From: CAG-791 sp963605745
GTDB taxonomy: Bacteria > Bacillota > Clostridia > Lachnospirales > Lachnospiraceae
Length of the DNA: 64,000 nucleotides
Assembly: GCA_963605745.1 (NCBI GenBank)
Contig: CAVCWT010000011.1
Coordinates: 1 to 64,000 of the forward strand
Direction of reading: 5' to 3'
Shown here: piece by piece, positions 60,780-64,000 of the stretch
How positions within the stretch are numbered: the first letter of the stretch is position 1
Layout of the letters: every line of letters begins with the position of its first letter
The notes under the pieces: generated by a model
What the model saw: the letters and a program-made list of their open reading frames with translations, nothing else
The model's database searches: none
What the model was told of the DNA's origin: nothing
Position numbers and translations under genes: made by a program

Positions 60780-60820
60780 CCGCAAAGAGCAGGTACCATT
60801 TAGGTGCCTGCTCTTTGCGG
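60780..60820 (+). terminator. Strong stem-loop after the second binding-protein gene
   Basis: CCGCAAAGAGCAGG.ACC (60780 onward) pairs with GGT.CCTGCTCTTTGCGG ending at 60820, almost perfect over 17 pairs. There is no long T-run. It either terminates the unit or protects its 3' end, while the regulator pair begins 95 bases later. Confidence 0.75.
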
Positions 60821-60914
60821 CATCATGGGATGAGGATAATCCGTGCAGGACGATGGAAGGCCTGTTATGGCAGTGTATAGGTAGCAGAGTGTAGGAAAAG
60901 CGGAGGCACTGGGT

Positions 60915-61646
60915 GTGTATCAGCTCATTATTATTGATGATGAAGAAAAAATAGCAAGCGGAATGGCAGAACTGTTTCCTTGGCAGAATATTGGCTTTGA
61001 AGTCGCAAAGGTCTTCACGGATGCCAGAGTTGCGCTGTTGTATTTGTCAGAACATCCTGTCGATGCTGTATTGACGGATATTGAGATGCCGGGAATGAAC
61101 GGGATGGAATTGAGCCAAAAGCTGATGGAATATCCGAAGATTCAAAAAGTTTTTTTCAGCAGCTATAACAACTATGAGTACTTCCGTTCTGCGTTACAGA
61201 CTGGTGTGGCAGATTATCTTATGAAGCCAGTCAATTATGGGGCACTTGTTGAGTGCTTTGAGAAAATCCGTGAACGTCTTGACAATTGCCAAAATGGTGG
61301 AGAGCAAAAACCAAAAGCGTATTATGAGCAGATCCTGTACAACGTGGAGAAGTATGTCAGACAGGAATACCGAACGGCAACACTGGAGCAGGCGGCACAG
61401 AGAGTAAACCTAAGTCCAGCCTATCTGTCGCGTGTGTTTAAGGAAAAAAGCGGAGAGGGATTTTCAGAACTGCTGCTGCGGACTCGAATGGAGAAGGCAA
61501 AGGAATTTCTCGATGATCCACAATATAAGAGTTACGACATCGCTTTTTTTCTGGGATACGACAATCCGAAAAGCTTCTCAAGGGCGTTTAAAACGTATTA
61601 CCAGATGAGTCCTTCGGAATATCGTAGGGAAGGTTTGGCAAAATGA
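60915..61646 (+). CDS. YesN-type response regulator, AraC output, second copy
   Basis: 243 residues from GTG 60915 (GCGGAGG upstream). The receiver domain has D8-D9 and phospho-acceptor D55 (AVLTDIEMPGMNG). The AraC domain (LEQAAQRVNLSPAYLSRVFKEKSGEGFSELLLRTRMEKAKEFL...FFLGYDNPKSFSRAFKTYYQMSPSEYR) aligns closely with the regulator at 50333. It overlaps the kinase gene by four bases (ATGA). Confidence 0.92.
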   Translation: MYQLIIIDDEEKIASGMAELFPWQNIGFEVAKVFTDARVALLYLSEHPVDAVLTDIEMPGMNGMELSQKLMEYPKIQKVFFSSYNNYEYFRSALQTGVADYLMKPVNYGALVECFEKIRERLDNCQNGGEQKPKAYYEQILYNVEKYVRQEYRTATLEQAAQRVNLSPAYLSRVFKEKSGEGFSELLLRTRMEKAKEFLDDPQYKSYDIAFFLGYDNPKSFSRAFKTYYQMSPSEYRREGLAK

Positions 61647-63406
61647 AACGAAAGTTCTTTCTGCGCAGGATGCGCAGCTTTATGGCGGCCGTTTTTATCC
61701 CAACTGTGTTGTTGATCATTGTGACAGTTTCGATGACGATGTCCACGCAGAAGCGACGAATGTCCCAGACGAATGAAAGAGGAATCGAAACGGTACAGAC
61801 GAACATCTCCATGGTTTTGGATTCCGTGTTGACGCAAAACCGTTACATTACCGGAATGACAAGAGCCAGTATGGTCATGAAAAAAGCGTTTCGAAGAGAA
61901 AGCCTTTCTTATGCAGATTCCGTTTATCTGAGGAGTCTGATCTCTTCACTGACGAGTATGGTGAATTCATATGATTATCTGGATTCTGTTCTGATCTATA
62001 TGGATAACTATGACAGAGTACTTACGTCCGGTGGAGTTACGAATTTAAGTGAACAGGATTATGAAGGTTGGTATCAGATCTATCATTCTATGACGGCAGA
62101 GGAAAAAACAAAAGTTGCTGCAGTGGCACGTAATAAGGGCGAGATTTCGGAACAGCAGCAGCTCGCCGTGTGCAGCAGATTGTTAAACAGCAGCGGTTGT
62201 GTCGTTGTTTTGTTGAATGTGGAGCATCTGCAGGAGATGATGAAAATCCTGCGTTTGTCTGAAAGCGAGGAATTGTATCTGGTAGCTGCGGATGGGAGCC
62301 TTCTGGCTGCGACGCAGACGATTGATAGTGAGGAACGAACGGATTTTGCTGCAGAGCTTCAGAATCTGATGGGAGTTTCTGAGAAAGGAGATGATGTCTG
62401 GGGTGGGGGTGGTGACGATAGCAGATTATTCTCTTGGCGCAAGCAGACGGATCCTGCATTTTATATATTGTCCTCTGCAGATCGCAGTATGCTGTATGAG
62501 GATTTGTGGAATCGATTGATGCCGCTGTTCATTATGGCAGGTGTTGTGCTAGTGGTAATCGTCTTGATTGCATACTGGAATACCAGACGTAGCTTTGATG
62601 AGATTGAGATGGTGCTGCAGATGTTCGAGGATGCAGAGGCTGGAAAAATGATTCAACGGCCCGCCAGAAAACCTTTAGATGAATATGATGTCATCATGAA
62701 CAATATCATGCGAATGTTCCTGAACAATAATTATCTGAACATTCAGCTGCAGGAAAAACAGTATCGTCAGCAGAATGCGGAGCTTGCAGCGTTGCAACTG
62801 CAGATCAATCCGCACTTTCTGTACAACACACTGCAGACATTGGATATGGAATCCAGAAAATTAGAAGACGATGGGAAGATCAGTACGATCATTGGTTATG
62901 TATCGGCGATACTCAAATACTCTTTGTCTGATCCTCAAAAAACAGTAACGCTGCAGGAGGAAATCAACTATCTGAAGCAATATATTGAGATTCAGCGCTA
63001 TCGGTTCGGAGAGCATTTCATCATCTATTACGATGTGGAAGAGTCTCTTATGAACGCAGAGGTATTCCGGCTGATGCTACAGCCGGTTGTAGAAAACAGT
63101 CTCATTCATGGGCTGCGTGGAAAAGAAGGAATGGGGTATATGATGGTTCAGGCTCATCTGGTCCGGGGAAAGATCCGGTTCCATATTCTGGATAATGGAA
63201 AAGGAATGAGTCTGGAGAAATTGGAACAGCTGCGCGACAGAATTGCAGATCGTAGCACCAGGAGTATTGGCCTGACCAATTTGGAACGAAGGCTGCGGCT
63301 TCGTTACCCGGAGGAAAACGGCCTTAGAATTGACTCTTATGAGGGAATTGGAACGATTGTTTCTTTTGATATTCCGATGCAGGAGTTGAATAATACGAAA
63401 GGATAA
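61643..63406 (+). CDS. YesM-type sensor histidine kinase, second copy
   Basis: 587 residues with two membrane helices (about 13-32 and 290-312) around an extracellular sensor. H391 in LQLQINPHFLYNTLQTLDM and the ATPase segments MLQPVVENSLIHG and ILDNGKGMS correspond to those of the kinase at 51080. The sensor part is less similar than the kinase part, so the two systems may see different sugars. The GH43 gene starts four bases after the stop. Confidence 0.92.
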   Translation: MKRKFFLRRMRSFMAAVFIPTVLLIIVTVSMTMSTQKRRMSQTNERGIETVQTNISMVLDSVLTQNRYITGMTRASMVMKKAFRRESLSYADSVYLRSLISSLTSMVNSYDYLDSVLIYMDNYDRVLTSGGVTNLSEQDYEGWYQIYHSMTAEEKTKVAAVARNKGEISEQQQLAVCSRLLNSSGCVVVLLNVEHLQEMMKILRLSESEELYLVAADGSLLAATQTIDSEERTDFAAELQNLMGVSEKGDDVWGGGGDDSRLFSWRKQTDPAFYILSSADRSMLYEDLWNRLMPLFIMAGVVLVVIVLIAYWNTRRSFDEIEMVLQMFEDAEAGKMIQRPARKPLDEYDVIMNNIMRMFLNNNYLNIQLQEKQYRQQNAELAALQLQINPHFLYNTLQTLDMESRKLEDDGKISTIIGYVSAILKYSLSDPQKTVTLQEEINYLKQYIEIQRYRFGEHFIIYYDVEESLMNAEVFRLMLQPVVENSLIHGLRGKEGMGYMMVQAHLVRGKIRFHILDNGKGMSLEKLEQLRDRIADRSTRSIGLTNLERRLRLRYPEENGLRIDSYEGIGTIVSFDIPMQELNNTKG

Positions 63407-63409
63407 ATT

Positions 63410-64000
63410 ATGACACAGATTCAAAACCCGGTATTAAAAGGGTTCCATCCGGATCCCTCTATGATTTGCGTAGGGGAAGATTGGTATCTGGCAACATCAA
63501 CATTTGAATGGTTTCCTGGAGTACAATTATTTCACTCAAGGGATTTGGCACACTGGGAGAGGCTATCCGCCCCTTTGCAGAGAATGAGTCAGTTGAATTT
63601 ATCCGGGACACCGGATTCCGGCGGAGTGTGGGCACCTAATCTCAGCTATAGTGGTGGGATTTTTTATCTGATTTATTCCAATGTCCATAATTATGGCAGA
63701 ACGTATTACGACGTGGACAATTATCTGGTGACGGCAGAGGACATAAATGGCCCTTGGAGTGAGCCGATTTTTCTTAACAGCAGCGGTTTTGATCCGGCGC
63801 TGTTCCATGGACCTGACGGCAGAAAGTGGTTTCTGAGCATGGTTGCTGATTACAGACCGTGGAAGATTCATTTTGCAGGAATTGAGCTGCAGGAATATTC
63901 TGAATCAGAGCACAGATTGATTGGCGAGAGTAAGCTCTTGTGGAGAGGCTCACCAAGGAGAACAACAGAGGGCCCCGGAATGTATTACAAAGATGGATGG
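63410..64000 (+). CDS. Glycoside hydrolase family 43 protein, partial (runs off the window)
   Basis: At least 197 residues; the frame is open to the last base. The N-terminus MTQIQNPVLKGFHPDPSMIC carries the GH43 catalytic aspartate in the FHPDPS blade motif. WAPNLSYSGGIFYLIYS and SSGFDPALFHGPDGRKWF (the second conserved aspartate) follow, and TTEGPGMYYKDGW near the end contains the predicted general-acid glutamate. It resembles beta-xylosidase/alpha-arabinofuranosidase-type GH43 enzymes. There is no signal peptide, so it is likely to be cytosolic. It directly follows the second kinase gene, with a ribosome site (GAAAGGA) at the end of that gene. Confidence 0.9.
   Translation, partial: MTQIQNPVLKGFHPDPSMICVGEDWYLATSTFEWFPGVQLFHSRDLAHWERLSAPLQRMSQLNLSGTPDSGGVWAPNLSYSGGIFYLIYSNVHNYGRTYYDVDNYLVTAEDINGPWSEPIFLNSSGFDPALFHGPDGRKWFLSMVADYRPWKIHFAGIELQEYSESEHRLIGESKLLWRGSPRRTTEGPGMYYKDGW

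Overview
The window looks like chromosomal DNA of a commensal-type Clostridia bacterium, most likely a Lachnospiraceae. The reasons are moderately high GC, AGGAGG-type ribosome binding sites, lipoprotein solute-binding proteins with A/E/S/T-rich linkers, YesN/YesM two-component pairs beside plant-glycan genes, and many sugar ABC importers that lack their own ATPase. I found no rRNA, tRNA, CRISPR array, integrase or insertion sequence. The genus cannot be named from the sequence alone.

Layout. 1-5640: a branched-chain amino acid (LivJHMGF-type) ABC importer, with a structured element in three of its four gene junctions. 5680-8880: a cytidylate-kinase-like protein, a class I aminotransferase and alanine racemase. 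8960-9620: a RelE/ParE-type toxin and Phd-type antitoxin with a palindromic operator. 9700-11840: a UmuC-like Y-family polymerase and a YolD-like partner behind a LexA-box promoter. 12200-21220: a serine hydrolase, then a MalEFG-type importer, a LacI regulator and a GH35 beta-galactosidase. 21900-27090: a phosphoribosyltransferase-like protein, a CodB-like permease, an AGE/YihS-type epimerase and a two-repeat lipoprotein. 27640-32690: an ATPase-permease-permease-binding-protein sugar importer. 32670-35610: a lower-GC accessory island on the minus strand with a DUF4417 protein, a small toxin-like protein, a candidate immunity protein and a Fic protein. 35950-47090: a lipoprotein, oleate hydratase, a truncated KdpD/KdpE-like pair, a membrane protein of unknown function, CstA, and a MoxR ATPase/VWA pair. 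47640-64000: a plant-glycan locus with GH78 rhamnosidase, two YesN/YesM pairs, two related binding proteins, one permease pair, an unassigned 718-residue glycosidase-like protein, and a GH43 enzyme cut by the window end.

Most interesting signal. Five very small genes (11929-12081 +; 21529-21672 -; 21354-21479 -; 27290-27472 -; 47217-47375 -) encode peptides of 41-60 residues. They share a 18-20 residue leader ending in Gly-Gly (MNN..M..LNE.ELE.V.GG) but have unrelated core sequences. They sit in four separate transcription units between unrelated genes. All four units share the same upstream element, TGTAAC-N16/17-CGTAT followed by a conserved AT-rich stretch, and a near-identical ribosome binding region. 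This has the form of an ECF sigma factor promoter. It suggests a coordinately expressed set of secreted double-glycine peptides scattered over the chromosome, with the exporter and regulator outside this window.

A second genome-scale feature is a family of REP-like palindromic repeats (arms ATGAATC / GATTCATG). At two loci, 41069-41258 and 56793-56972, they form the same composite element. A second short dispersed repeat (core TTTTTACAGTAACAGATATC) and strong stem-loops just downstream of the sugar-binding-protein genes are also present.
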